Below are positions 22,580 through 31,117 of a DNA stretch of 44,159 bases, in pieces. The stretch spans positions 1 to 44,159 of the forward strand of contig NZ_JAQTXM010000036.1 of the NCBI RefSeq assembly GCF_028688795.1, in the 5' to 3' direction. The notes beneath the pieces were generated by a model. It was not told the DNA's origin, did not search any database, and saw only the letters and a program-made list of their open reading frames with translations. Within the stretch, counting starts at the first letter, position 1, and every line of letters starts with the position of its first letter. The DNA is from Rhodoferax sp. (lineage in GTDB: Bacteria > Pseudomonadota > Gammaproteobacteria > Burkholderiales > Burkholderiaceae_C). Made by a program: the position numbers and the translations under genes.

Positions 22580-24009
22580 GCAAAATCGTCCAAATCCACC
22601 CAGCCAAAGATTTCAAAGCCCGAAGCAAGACCGTGCTGGACAACCCCGGGCAACGCAAGAACTTTCGTGGTGCCATGGATTTTCTGCAAGCCAAGCGTCG
22701 CGCGCAATTTACCGATCAGGACGAATTGCAAGGGCTGCGCGAGCTGGGGGCATCCATCAGGCGCTATAGCTTGGCCAACTTGCCTCGATTGTTGGAGCAA
22801 CTCGAAGCCAATTTGATAGCCAACGGCGTGCAGGTGCACTGGGCGCAAAACTCAACGGATGCCAACGCCATCGCACTCAAGATTGCAGCGCGAGTGAATG
22901 CCACGCGCATCATCAAGGGCAAGTCCATGGTGAGCGAAGAAATAGGCTTTAACCATGCCATGGAGGCTGCCGGCATTGAGGCCTTTGAGTCGGACATGGG
23001 TGAGTACATTGTTCAGTTGGCAGGCGAGGCGCCGTCGCACATCATCATGCCGGCCATTCATAAAACCAAGCAGGAAATTGCCCAGCTGTTTGCAGATGAG
23101 GTGCCCGGCGTGACCTACACCGAAGACGTAGACGCCCTGATTCAAATTGGTCGGAGGGTGCTGCGGCGCAAGTTTGCTGACGCTGACATTGGTTTGTCTG
23201 GCGTGAATTTCGCGGTGGCTGAAACCGGTACGCTTTGCTTGATAGAAAACGAAGGCAATGGTCGCATGTGCACCACTGTGCCGCGTGTTCACATTGCCAT
23301 AACCGGCATTGAAAAAGTTGTGGAAAAGCTCGAACACGTTCCACCGCTTTTGAGCCTGTTAACGCGCTCTGCCACCGGACAGCCAGTGACCACCTATGTC
23401 AACATGATCAGTGGTCCACGCAAAGCTGGTGAAAAGGACGGACCACAAGAAGTTCACCTGATCCTGCTCGACAACGGGCGCACCCAAGCCTACGCAGATG
23501 ATGAATTGCGTGCGACCCTGCAGTGCATTCGCTGCGGCGCTTGCATGAACCACTGCCCGGTTTACGCGCGCATCGGTGGGCACGCGTACGGCACCACTTA
23601 CCCCGGGCCAATTGGTGCCATCATTTCGCCGCATATGCTGGGGCTGGAGGCTACTTACCCGTTGGCGTTTGCCTCAACCTTGTGCGGTGCCTGTAACGAG
23701 GTGTGTCCCGTCAAGATTCCCATCACCGACATTCTGGTGCGTCTGCGTACCGAGGCGCAGGCCAAGCCCGAGACAGAAGATGCGACCTTGCGCGGTAGTG
23801 GTGCGGCTCGCACGGTGGCCGCTTCCACCGTGTGGAGCATCTGGTCCCAGGTTTATAGCAAGTCAGGACTTTACAAATTGGCTTCCTGGTTCATGAGCCG
23901 AGGCAGATCGCTTTCGCCTTCCGAGCAAGGGGCTTGGACACGAAGCCGCACGCCTCTGGTTCCCGCGTCGAAGCGTTTGCGTGATTTGATGAAGGATCGA
24001 CAGCCTTAA
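22576..24009 (+). CDS. lutB: L-lactate oxidation iron-sulfur protein LutB (LldF/YkgF)
   Basis: A 477-residue protein combining an N-terminal LUD-type domain (GVNFAVAETGTLCLIENEGN) with a ferredoxin-like domain carrying two 4Fe-4S motifs, C317-x2-C320-x2-C323-x3-C327 and C370-x2-C373-x3-C377. The ATG at 22576 overlaps the lutC stop; an upstream in-frame stretch lies within lutC and is not coding. It completes the lactate-to-pyruvate complex, with electrons presumably reaching the quinone pool. No lactate permease or GntR regulator adjoins within the window. Confidence 0.94.
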   Translation: MSKIVQIHPAKDFKARSKTVLDNPGQRKNFRGAMDFLQAKRRAQFTDQDELQGLRELGASIRRYSLANLPRLLEQLEANLIANGVQVHWAQNSTDANAIALKIAARVNATRIIKGKSMVSEEIGFNHAMEAAGIEAFESDMGEYIVQLAGEAPSHIIMPAIHKTKQEIAQLFADEVPGVTYTEDVDALIQIGRRVLRRKFADADIGLSGVNFAVAETGTLCLIENEGNGRMCTTVPRVHIAITGIEKVVEKLEHVPPLLSLLTRSATGQPVTTYVNMISGPRKAGEKDGPQEVHLILLDNGRTQAYADDELRATLQCIRCGACMNHCPVYARIGGHAYGTTYPGPIGAIISPHMLGLEATYPLAFASTLCGACNEVCPVKIPITDILVRLRTEAQAKPETEDATLRGSGAARTVAASTVWSIWSQVYSKSGLYKLASWFMSRGRSLSPSEQGAWTRSRTPLVPASKRLRDLMKDRQP

Positions 24010-24080
24010 ACATGTTTATTTCCTCTGGAAACGGTTTGACGCTGACAAAATAGGCATCAAATGCGTTTTGGAGGATTTAT

Positions 24081-24809
24081 ATGCATGAAACTAAGCCTGT
24101 CGACCTGGCGGAAACAATGGCAGCTGTGGACGCCGCCATCACTTCGCGCATGTCGGTGCGGGCGTTTACGCCGCAAGACGTGTCGCGCGAGACGCTACAA
24201 GACATCCTGCAGGTGGCCAGTCGGGCACCATCGGGCACCAACACCCAACCCTGGAAGGTTTACGTCATGCAGGGCGATAGTCGGCAAACGCTGGTGGACA
24301 AGGTGTGCGCAGCACATGATGCCGTGCGTGCAGACCCGGGGTTGGCCGCCGAGTACGCGGAAGCCTATGACTATTACCCTGAAAGATGGGTGAGTCCATA
24401 TATTGATCGCCGTCGTGAAAACGGCTGGGGTCTTTATGGGGTGCTTGGCATAGGCAAGGGCGACAAGGACAAGATGCACCTGCAGCATCAGCGCAATTAC
24501 CGTTTTTTTGACGCACCGGTGGGGCTGATGTTCACCATCGACCGTGTCATGGGCCGCGGCTCACTGCTCGACTATGGGATGTTTTTGCAGAACCTGATGG
24601 TGGCGGCCCGTTCCCGCGGTTTGCACACTTGTCCGCAAGCCGCGTGGAATTCGTTTGCCAGCATCATCTTGCCGCACATCGGTGCGGGCGTTGATGAGAT
24701 GCTAGTGTGTGGCATGGCGTTGGGATATGCCGATGAGCAAGCCGTTGTGAATACCTTTAAAACCCCAAGGGTTCCGGTGGAAGCCTTCACCCACTGGTTG
24801 GCTGATTGA
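24081..24809 (+). CDS. Nitroreductase family FMN oxidoreductase
   Basis: A 242-residue flavoprotein of the NfsB/FRP fold. The FMN phosphate-binding start SRMSVRAFTPQDVSRE, the motif ASRAPSGTNTQPWKVYV, and the GLHTCPQAAW segment near the FMN ring are present. GGAGGA lies 6-11 bp before ATG 24081. Physiological substrates (nitroaromatics, quinones or others) cannot be told. It follows lutB after 71 bp and may have its own promoter (TTGACG near 24040). It is convergent with bamC, with a hairpin between. Confidence 0.9.
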   Translation: MHETKPVDLAETMAAVDAAITSRMSVRAFTPQDVSRETLQDILQVASRAPSGTNTQPWKVYVMQGDSRQTLVDKVCAAHDAVRADPGLAAEYAEAYDYYPERWVSPYIDRRRENGWGLYGVLGIGKGDKDKMHLQHQRNYRFFDAPVGLMFTIDRVMGRGSLLDYGMFLQNLMVAARSRGLHTCPQAAWNSFASIILPHIGAGVDEMLVCGMALGYADEQAVVNTFKTPRVPVEAFTHWLAD

Positions 24810-24821
24810 AATGCATTGACT

Positions 24822-24855
24822 GTGCCCCGGTAGCGAAATTTTCGCAGCGGGACAC
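24822..24855. terminator. Convergent hairpin between nitroreductase and bamC
   Basis: GTGCCCCG (24822-24829) pairs with CGGGACAC (24848-24855) with one mismatch, and GCGAAA/TTTTCGC pair inside, making a long imperfect stem in the only gap between two convergent genes. It lacks a strong T-run, so it may be a bidirectional 3'-end structure rather than a classical terminator. Confidence 0.45.
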
Positions 24856-24867
24856 AAGGGATGCTAC

Positions 24868-25956
24868 TTACTTGAGGTCGTCCGCAAGCACCTGAATAAT
24901 GCGTTGCGCGTCTGCAGCCTGAGCCGCAGTGCCGTCACCGTTTTGGACTGATATGGTGCTGGCATTGTCCAGACTGACCACGGAAATTCTGAATTTCTGT
25001 GGTGCACTGTCTTTTTTGGATGAACTGAACAACTTGCTCAGGAAGCCTGGTTCGGCCTTGTCTGCGGTTGGTGCCACATAGCGAACAAAGTAAATGCCTT
25101 TGCTGCGGTCGCGGTCTTCTACCGTGAAGTTGGTGCGGTCCAGCGACAGGCCAACCCGGCGCCAGGCGCGATCAAACCCGTCATCGATTTGAACCACCGG
25201 CTGGCCGTTGGCTTGGCTGACACGCGAGCTGTTTTTGGCAGCACCGGCGGCTACAAGTACTTTGGATTGCTCTTGGGCGACGCCGAGCTTGACCATCAAG
25301 CGGCGCAAAAACTCGGCCTCCAGCTCGGGGTCGGCGGCACGGGGTTGCCAAACTGTGCGGTCTTTTGCGGCTGAGTCGTAGACCTCAATCATGCCGCGAT
25401 GGCTGATGAATACATCGGTGCCGCCAGCGGCATTGCGTTCCAGGCGGGTGCGAAACTTGTCGCGCTCACCCGTGGAGTAAAGCGAGTCAAATACCTTGCC
25501 AAGTGTGTTGCGAATGAAGTCCTGTGGGATCTTGGCCCGGTTTTCAGCCCAATCCGTTTCCATGATGCCTAGATTGGACTGGTCCATGGCCAGTAAGAAG
25601 CCGTTTTCTTGCCAGAAGTCTTTCACGGGTTCCCAAAGCTTGTCGGCTGGGCGGTCAATGACCAGCCAGCGCTGCGTGCCCGCGCGTTCGATGCGCACAT
25701 CGCCCAACGCGGTCGCGGCAGTAGGTGCCGTCTGGACATTGGCCTGGCCTAACTGAAAGCTTGATGCTGTCACTGGCGCACCGGGAACGGCGTAGCGTGT
25801 GTCGCGGCTGAGTTGTGTCAAGTCGGGCGGCACTTCAAGCGTCGGGGTCGCCGACTTAGCTGCGCTTTTGTAATCCACCTTGTCACCTTGCAGAACCGAA
25901 CAGGCTCCAAGGGTGAACGTCAAGCCAAGCAATGCAATTCTGGAAATAGGGTTCAC
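24868..25956 (-). CDS. bamC: Outer-membrane assembly lipoprotein BamC
   Basis: A 362-residue lipoprotein of the BAM complex that folds outer-membrane proteins. A signal peptide ends in LGAC (Cys19); the unstructured segment PTLEVPPDLTQLSRDTRYAVPG that binds BamD follows, then two helix-grip domains. The start is most likely GTG at 25956, preceded by AAGGA 5-6 nt away; a TTG 18 bp upstream has no ribosome-binding site. It lies 40 bp downstream of dapA, the same dapA-bamC pairing seen in E. coli, which supports the name. The protein is longer than E. coli BamC through its C-terminal region. Confidence 0.92.
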   Translation of the reverse strand: MNPISRIALLGLTFTLGACSVLQGDKVDYKSAAKSATPTLEVPPDLTQLSRDTRYAVPGAPVTASSFQLGQANVQTAPTAATALGDVRIERAGTQRWLVIDRPADKLWEPVKDFWQENGFLLAMDQSNLGIMETDWAENRAKIPQDFIRNTLGKVFDSLYSTGERDKFRTRLERNAAGGTDVFISHRGMIEVYDSAAKDRTVWQPRAADPELEAEFLRRLMVKLGVAQEQSKVLVAAGAAKNSSRVSQANGQPVVQIDDGFDRAWRRVGLSLDRTNFTVEDRDRSKGIYFVRYVAPTADKAEPGFLSKLFSSSKKDSAPQKFRISVVSLDNASTISVQNGDGTAAQAADAQRIIQVLADDLK

Positions 25957-25996
25957 GAAAGTCCTTCGGGTCAATGATCGAATAAAAAGGGAGGGC

Positions 25997-26890
25997 TTAG
26001 ATCAAGCCAACGTCGCGCAAAGCAGCTTCAACCACCGCCTCATTGGCTGTTGTCAGTTCAGTCATGGGCAGTCGCAGCGTACCGCCGCACAGACCCATGC
26101 GGGCTACAGCCCATTTCACTGGAATGGGGTTAGCTTCTACAAACAGGTGCTTGTGCAGCGGCAACACCTTGAATTGAATTTCCATGGCGCGTTTGACATC
26201 GCCGGCAATGGCTGCCACGCACAATTCGTGCATCAGGCGTGGCGCCACGTTGGCTGTCACGCTGATGTTGCCGTGGCCGCCGCAAAGCATCAGCGCCACG
26301 GCTGTTGGGTCGTCGCCTGAGTAGATGGCAAAGTTTTTTGGTGCTTGCTTGATCAGCCATTGGGCTCGCCCAATGTCGCCGGTGGCTTCCTTGATGCCGA
26401 CGATGCCGGGCACTTCTGCCAGGCGCAACACTGTTTCTGGCAACATGTCGGCCACTGAGCGGCCTGGCACGTTGTACAAAATCAGGGGCAAGTCAACGGC
26501 TTCTGCAATCGCCTTGAAGTGTTGAAACTGGCCTTCTTGTGTTGGCTTGTTGTAGTAAGGCACGACCTGAAGCTGGCAGTCTGCGCCGACTGATTTTGCA
26601 AATCTGGCGTACTCAATGGCTTCTGCCGTGCAGTTGGAACCACAACCCGCCATGATCGGCACCCGGCCGGCTGACTGCTCGACTGCTACTCGAATGATTT
26701 CGCAGTTTTCCTGTGCGCTCACGGTTGGCGACTCGCCGGTGGTACCTACCACGCCGATGCAGTCTGTGCCTTCGGCTATGTGCCAATCGATCAGCTTTCG
26801 CAGAGCCGGGTAGTCGACGTTGCCGTCGGCAAGCATGGGAGTGACCAGGGCAACGATGCTGCCGGTGATGGGGCGCTGGGAAAGTGTCAT
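25997..26890 (-). CDS. dapA: 4-hydroxy-tetrahydrodipicolinate synthase DapA
   Basis: A 297-residue cytoplasmic TIM-barrel aldolase that condenses pyruvate with aspartate semialdehyde in lysine and diaminopimelate synthesis. The Schiff-base Lys167 (GIKEATGD), proton-relay Tyr139 (ILYNVPGRS), and the T50-T51 pair (GTTGESPT) are all in place, and the length is standard. It is preceded by a methyltransferase gene 28 bp upstream and followed by bamC, so it is probably internal to a longer minus-strand transcript beginning near the MFS gene. No strong Shine-Dalgarno is visible. Confidence 0.97.
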   Translation of the reverse strand: MTLSQRPITGSIVALVTPMLADGNVDYPALRKLIDWHIAEGTDCIGVVGTTGESPTVSAQENCEIIRVAVEQSAGRVPIMAGCGSNCTAEAIEYARFAKSVGADCQLQVVPYYNKPTQEGQFQHFKAIAEAVDLPLILYNVPGRSVADMLPETVLRLAEVPGIVGIKEATGDIGRAQWLIKQAPKNFAIYSGDDPTAVALMLCGGHGNISVTANVAPRLMHELCVAAIAGDVKRAMEIQFKVLPLHKHLFVEANPIPVKWAVARMGLCGGTLRLPMTELTTANEAVVEAALRDVGLI

Positions 26891-26918
26891 CTTGATGGGC
26901 CGGTGATAGGTTAGCCGC

Positions 26919-27509
26919 TTATTTTAGCGAGAGTAGGTGACGCGTTGGCTGCTGCATTGTGCTGCCTGTATCGGTTGGCTTAAAGGCGGCGATGCGCTGG
27001 GTAAAACGCTCTGGGCGCGGCAGGAATCCCTCTTCAAAGGCGACGATTTGCAAGCTCTGGCAGCGCTGTAGCAGTTCGCCGGGTTGTAGCAAAAAATCAG
27101 GTCGAGAAGGTTTGCCGACTGTTTCATTGCCGCTGGCAAAGGTTTCGTAAAGTAGCAGGCCGCCTGGCGCCAGGCTGCGCAGCAAGGTTGGAAACAGCGG
27201 CCGCCAAAGGTAATTGGTCACCAGCACCACATCAAATGGCTGGGGTTGACCGGCTGTGACCAAGGGCCAGGGGTCATTCTCAATGTCAGCTTGCAGCACT
27301 GCGCCATATTGGCTGGCTTCTTTGATAGCTTCCGCTGATCGATCCACACCGGTGACATGGCAGCCAAGAGCGGCAAACCATGCCATGTGGCGGCCGCTAC
27401 CGCAGGCAACATCGAGCAGGCGCGCACGTGGCTGTACCAGATGGCTCCAGCGTTGCACCCACTCGGAAGGCTCTGGGTTGGCGTGTAGCGCTATCAAAAA
27501 CATCCCCAT
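26919..27509 (-). CDS. Class I SAM-dependent methyltransferase
   Basis: A 196-residue Rossmann-fold methyltransferase of the TehB/Methyltransf_11 type. Motif I is LLDVACGSGRH, motif II VTGVDRS, and the later acidic strand is FDVVLVTNYLWRP, followed by LAPGGLLLYETF. The substrate is unknown. The start may be ATG 27509 or ATG 27503; both overlap the end of a 41-aa gene upstream, indicating translational coupling. The gene ends 28 bp before dapA. Tellurite or small-acid methylation are conceivable from the similarity, but nothing local decides. Confidence 0.85.
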   Translation of the reverse strand: MGMFLIALHANPEPSEWVQRWSHLVQPRARLLDVACGSGRHMAWFAALGCHVTGVDRSAEAIKEASQYGAVLQADIENDPWPLVTAGQPQPFDVVLVTNYLWRPLFPTLLRSLAPGGLLLYETFASGNETVGKPSRPDFLLQPGELLQRCQSLQIVAFEEGFLPRPERFTQRIAAFKPTDTGSTMQQPTRHLLSLK

Positions 27510-27619
27510 ATCTGGTTGGCTATGGTCATTGCGAAGTCCGGGCGGGCGTACAGGGAAAACACCAGAGCCAATATGGCAGCCAGGGACGTGAATAGAAGCG
27601 CTTTTTGAAGTGGCTTCAT
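27494..27619 (-). CDS. 41-aa single-pass membrane peptide
   Basis: A small gene between the MFS transporter and the methyltransferase. It begins with ATG at 27619, 4 bp after the MFS stop, with AGGG overlapping that stop as ribosome-binding site, and ends in TGA at 27494-27496 inside the methyltransferase start region. The product has a basic N-terminus (MKPLQKA), one strong hydrophobic helix (about 8-24, LLFTSLAAILALVFSLY), then RPDF and a polar tail ending NQIWGCF. It could be a membrane-anchored microprotein. I recall similar short proteins in related bacteria, but no function. Tight spacing on both sides argues that it is real. Confidence 0.65.
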   Translation of the reverse strand: MKPLQKALLFTSLAAILALVFSLYARPDFAMTIANQIWGCF

Positions 27620-27623
27620 AACC

Positions 27624-28844
27624 CTATGCACCCTGCGGCAAAGGTGCGCGAATAATTGCAGCCTCTTTGATCGGCAGGTTCACCAATGACGCCAGCACAC
27701 CCAAACCAATGGCGATGTACCAGACAATGTCGTAGCTGCCCGTGCGGTCATACAAGAAGCCTCCCAACCAGACCCCCATGAAGGATCCGATCTGGTGACT
27801 GAAGAACACAAAACCGCTTAGCATGGAAAGATGCGCTACGCCAAAAATCTGCGCCACAGCAGCGTTGGTAGGTGGGACCGTAGACAGCCAAAGCAAGCCC
27901 ATGACCGCAGAGAACACATAGACACTCATAGGTGTTAGCGGCACCAGTAAAAAGATGCTGATGACCACGGCTCGGGTGAAATAGATGAACGCCAGGATGT
28001 TTTTCTTTTGCATGCGCTGCCCCAAAACGCCTGACGCGTAGGTGCCAAACACATTGAACAACCCAATCAACGCCAGCGAATAACTGGCCACCTGAGGCGC
28101 CAGGCCGTGGTCTTTCAGGTAGCTTGGCATGTGTACGCCAATGAACACCACCTGAAACCCACACACAAAGTAGCCGGCCATCAGCAATTGAAAGCTGCGG
28201 TATTGAAACGCCTCACGCAGCGCCTGCATGATGGATTGCTCGCGAAAATGGCCAGCACCACCGCGAAAATGCGGCTCGCGCAAGCCCCAGGCCAGCGGCA
28301 TCATCAACAGCGCGGCGACAGCCAGCGTTACCAGAGCTTGTTGCCAGCCGAAATGGTCAATCAGAAAGCCTTCGGTGGGCACCATCAAAAACTGACCAAA
28401 CGAGCCTGCTGCGGCGGCAATGCCCATGGCCCAGGAGCGCCGGTTGGCGCTGATGTTGCGGCCAATCACGCCGTAAATGATGGCATAGGTGGTGCCGGCT
28501 TGGGCCATACCAATCAACACGCCGGCTGTCAAGGAAAACCCCAGCGCTGACGTGGCGTGTGCCATGCCATACAGGCCCAGGGCGTAAAGTAGCGCACCCG
28601 CGACAATGACCCGGAAAGCCCCAAAACGGTCGGCCAGCATGCCAGCAAAAATGCCAGAAAACCCCCACACCAGGTTCTGGATGGCAATGGCGAAAGCAAA
28701 GGTCTCGCGGCTCCAGTTCTGGTCTTGCGTGATCGGCTGCAACCACAGGCCAAAGCCATGCCGAATGCCCATGGACACGGTCACGATGGCGGCACCGCAG
28801 ATGAGAACCTGGTTGATGGAAAGCGATTTTGGGTGGTGTGGCAT
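27624..28844 (-). CDS. Major facilitator superfamily transporter
   Basis: A 406-residue, 12-helix transporter of the monocarboxylate/oxalate-formate-like MFS group. The cytoplasmic loop motif GMLADRFGAFRV (loop 2-3) and repeat symmetry are visible, with GFWLQPITQD-type N-terminal helix 1 (GIRHGFGLWLQPI) typical of this group. The substrate is not inferable; organic anions are plausible. It is first of a minus-strand run continuing through the 41-aa peptide, methyltransferase, dapA and bamC. It is divergent from parE, with a 110-bp gap in which no clear -35/-10 pair was found for either gene. Confidence 0.88.
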   Translation of the reverse strand: MPHHPKSLSINQVLICGAAIVTVSMGIRHGFGLWLQPITQDQNWSRETFAFAIAIQNLVWGFSGIFAGMLADRFGAFRVIVAGALLYALGLYGMAHATSALGFSLTAGVLIGMAQAGTTYAIIYGVIGRNISANRRSWAMGIAAAAGSFGQFLMVPTEGFLIDHFGWQQALVTLAVAALLMMPLAWGLREPHFRGGAGHFREQSIMQALREAFQYRSFQLLMAGYFVCGFQVVFIGVHMPSYLKDHGLAPQVASYSLALIGLFNVFGTYASGVLGQRMQKKNILAFIYFTRAVVISIFLLVPLTPMSVYVFSAVMGLLWLSTVPPTNAAVAQIFGVAHLSMLSGFVFFSHQIGSFMGVWLGGFLYDRTGSYDIVWYIAIGLGVLASLVNLPIKEAAIIRAPLPQGA

Positions 28845-28954
28845 GTATGGAATATACCGAAACGGTCAGGCTGGAAGTACAGGACCGTCACTCGCGCGAC
28901 AAGGCTGTTTGGGCATACAGTGATTTTTTGCCCTGATGATTACAATGCGCCGCT

Positions 28955-30934
28955 ATGGCCACCAAAACCACCCCTGAAAACCCCGAGTATTCCGAAAATT
29001 CAATCCGTGTCCTGAAAGGCCTGGAGCCAGTCAAACAGCGTCCGGGCATGTACACCCGCACCGACAACCCGGCTCACGTGATCCAGGAAGTGCTGGACAA
29101 CGCCGCCGACGAAGCATTGGCCGGGCATGGCAAAAAAATCAAGGTGATCGTGCATGACGATGGCTCCATCACCGTGGAAGACGACGGGCGCGGCATCCCG
29201 TTTGGCATGCACCCCACCGAACACGCGCCGGTGATTGAGCTGGTGTTCACCCAGTTGCATGCTGGCGGCAAGTTCGACAAAGGCAAAGGCGGGGCTTACA
29301 GCTTCTCGGGCGGCCTGCACGGCGTGGGTGTCAGCGTGACCAATGCCTTGGCATTGCGTCTGGATGCCACCACCTACCGCGAAGGCCAGGTGGCGCGCTT
29401 GGTGTTTGCCGGCGGCGACGTGATCGAGCCGCTGGTGATTCGCCCCGCAGGTGAGGGTGACCGCAAATCAGGCACCACGGTGCGCGTTTGGCCCGATGGC
29501 AAATACTTTGAGACCTTGACCTGGCCCATGGCACATCTGGAACACTTGCTGCGCAGCAAGGCCGTGTTGATGCCAGGCGTGACCGTGACGCTGGTGCAAG
29601 AGAAAACCAAAGAAACGAAAACCTGGGTGTTCAAAGGCGGCCTGCGCGACTACCTGACTCAGACGCTTTCTGGCGAGCCCGTCATTCCCCTGTTTGAAGG
29701 CGAGGGTTTCGCCGACGCTCAGAACGACAGTTTTGCCGATGGTGAAGGTGCCACCTGGTGCGTTGCCTTCACCGAAGACGGCCAGCCGGTGCGTGAAAGC
29801 TATGTCAACCTGATTCCCACCAGCGCTGGCGGCACACACGAGTCTGGTTTGCGCGATGGCCTCTACACCGCCGTCAAGAGTTTTGTGGAGCTGCATTCGC
29901 TCTTGCCCAAAGGCGTCAAATTGCTGCCCGACGACGTTTTTGCCAGGGCCAGTTATGTGCTCTCTACCAAAGTGCTTGACCCGCAGTTTCAGGGCCAGAT
30001 CAAAGAACGCCTGAATTCGCGCGATGCGGTGCGTTTGGTGTCCGGCTTTGTGCGCCCGGCACTGGAACTGTGGTTGAACCAGAACGTTGAATACGGCAAA
30101 AAGCTGGCCGAAATTGCCATCAAGGCCGCGCAAAGTCGCCAAAAAGCTGGACAAAAAGTTGAAAAACGCAAAGGCTCCGGCGTGGCTGTGCTGCCCGGCA
30201 AATTGACCGACTGTGAGAGCCGCGACATAGCAGAGAACGAGGTCTTCCTGGTCGAAGGCGACTCGGCTGGTGGTAGCGCCAAGATGGGCCGAAACAAGGA
30301 AAGCCAGGCGATTTTGCCCTTGCGCGGCAAGGTGCTAAACACCTGGGAAGTGGACCGGGACCGCCTCTTTGCCAACAATGAAATCCATGACATTTCCGTG
30401 GCCATAGGTGTCGACCCGCATGGGCCGGATGACACGCCGGATTTAACTGGCCTGCGATACGGCAAGATTTGCATTTTGAGCGACGCCGACGTAGACGGCT
30501 CACACATTCAGGTGCTGTTGCTCACGCTGTTTTTCAAACACTTTCCCAAGCTCATCGACACCGGTCATGTGTACGTGGCGCGTCCGCCCTTGTACCGAGT
30601 CGACGCGCCGGCCCGCGGTAAAAAACCGGCGTCCAAGGCCTACGCGCTAGATGAAGGCGAACTCACAGCCATTCTGGACAAGCTGCGCAAAGAGGGAGTG
30701 CGCGAAGGCGCCTGGTCTATCAGCCGCTTCAAAGGCCTGGGTGAGATGAATGCTGAGCAGTTGTGGGACACCACGCTAAACCCGGACACGCGGCGCTTGT
30801 TGCCGGTGCATTTGGGCAGCCAGAGTGTTTTGCAGACGTCTGAACTCATGACCAAATTGATGGGCAAGGGCGAGGCGGGCGCACGCCGGGAGTTGATGGA
30901 GTTGCATGGCGACTCGGTGGATTTGGATGTTTAG
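28955..30934 (+). CDS. parE: DNA topoisomerase IV subunit B ParE
   Basis: A 659-residue ATPase subunit of topoisomerase IV, which decatenates chromosomes. The GHKL ATPase motifs are DNAADEALAGH, DDGRGIPFG and the G2 box GGLHGVGVSVTNAL; the TOPRIM domain shows LVEGDSAGGSAKMGRNKESQAI and SDADVDGSHI for Mg binding. The absence of the large insertion typical of proteobacterial GyrB and the parC gene downstream on the same strand identify it as ParE rather than GyrB. Repeat copy 6 follows 11 bp after the stop. Confidence 0.96.
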   Translation: MATKTTPENPEYSENSIRVLKGLEPVKQRPGMYTRTDNPAHVIQEVLDNAADEALAGHGKKIKVIVHDDGSITVEDDGRGIPFGMHPTEHAPVIELVFTQLHAGGKFDKGKGGAYSFSGGLHGVGVSVTNALALRLDATTYREGQVARLVFAGGDVIEPLVIRPAGEGDRKSGTTVRVWPDGKYFETLTWPMAHLEHLLRSKAVLMPGVTVTLVQEKTKETKTWVFKGGLRDYLTQTLSGEPVIPLFEGEGFADAQNDSFADGEGATWCVAFTEDGQPVRESYVNLIPTSAGGTHESGLRDGLYTAVKSFVELHSLLPKGVKLLPDDVFARASYVLSTKVLDPQFQGQIKERLNSRDAVRLVSGFVRPALELWLNQNVEYGKKLAEIAIKAAQSRQKAGQKVEKRKGSGVAVLPGKLTDCESRDIAENEVFLVEGDSAGGSAKMGRNKESQAILPLRGKVLNTWEVDRDRLFANNEIHDISVAIGVDPHGPDDTPDLTGLRYGKICILSDADVDGSHIQVLLLTLFFKHFPKLIDTGHVYVARPPLYRVDAPARGKKPASKAYALDEGELTAILDKLRKEGVREGAWSISRFKGLGEMNAEQLWDTTLNPDTRRLLPVHLGSQSVLQTSELMTKLMGKGEAGARRELMELHGDSVDLDV

Positions 30935-30945
30935 CTATTTATTGC

Positions 30946-30981
30946 ATAGCTACTTGCGCAATATATATAAGGTCTAGAGGC
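30946..30981 (+). repeat. Interspersed ~36-bp repeat, copy 6
   Basis: ATAGCTACTTGCGC, AATATATATAA, GGTCTAGAGGC, between parE and parC. It lies in the plus (transcribed) orientation. The rest of the 183-bp gap has A/T-rich DNA and a possible promoter for parC (TTGAAG near 31087) but nothing else I can support. Confidence 0.85.
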
Positions 30982-31117
30982 TGATTTGTTATAAATATAT
31001 CAAATGCAGATTCGTTTAGCGAGTTGCCCAGACCGCCTCACGGGTGACACCGCGACCGTTCGCCGATGCTGAATTCACTGTGATTTTTTGAAGACATAAA
31101 CCTGTTTTGTATCTCTT

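Noticed and set aside
24221..24240. Exact tandem TCGGGCACCA in the nitroreductase gene
   Set aside because: The unit is 10 bp and the segment encodes the conserved RAPSGTN motif, so it is chance codon use rather than a duplication.
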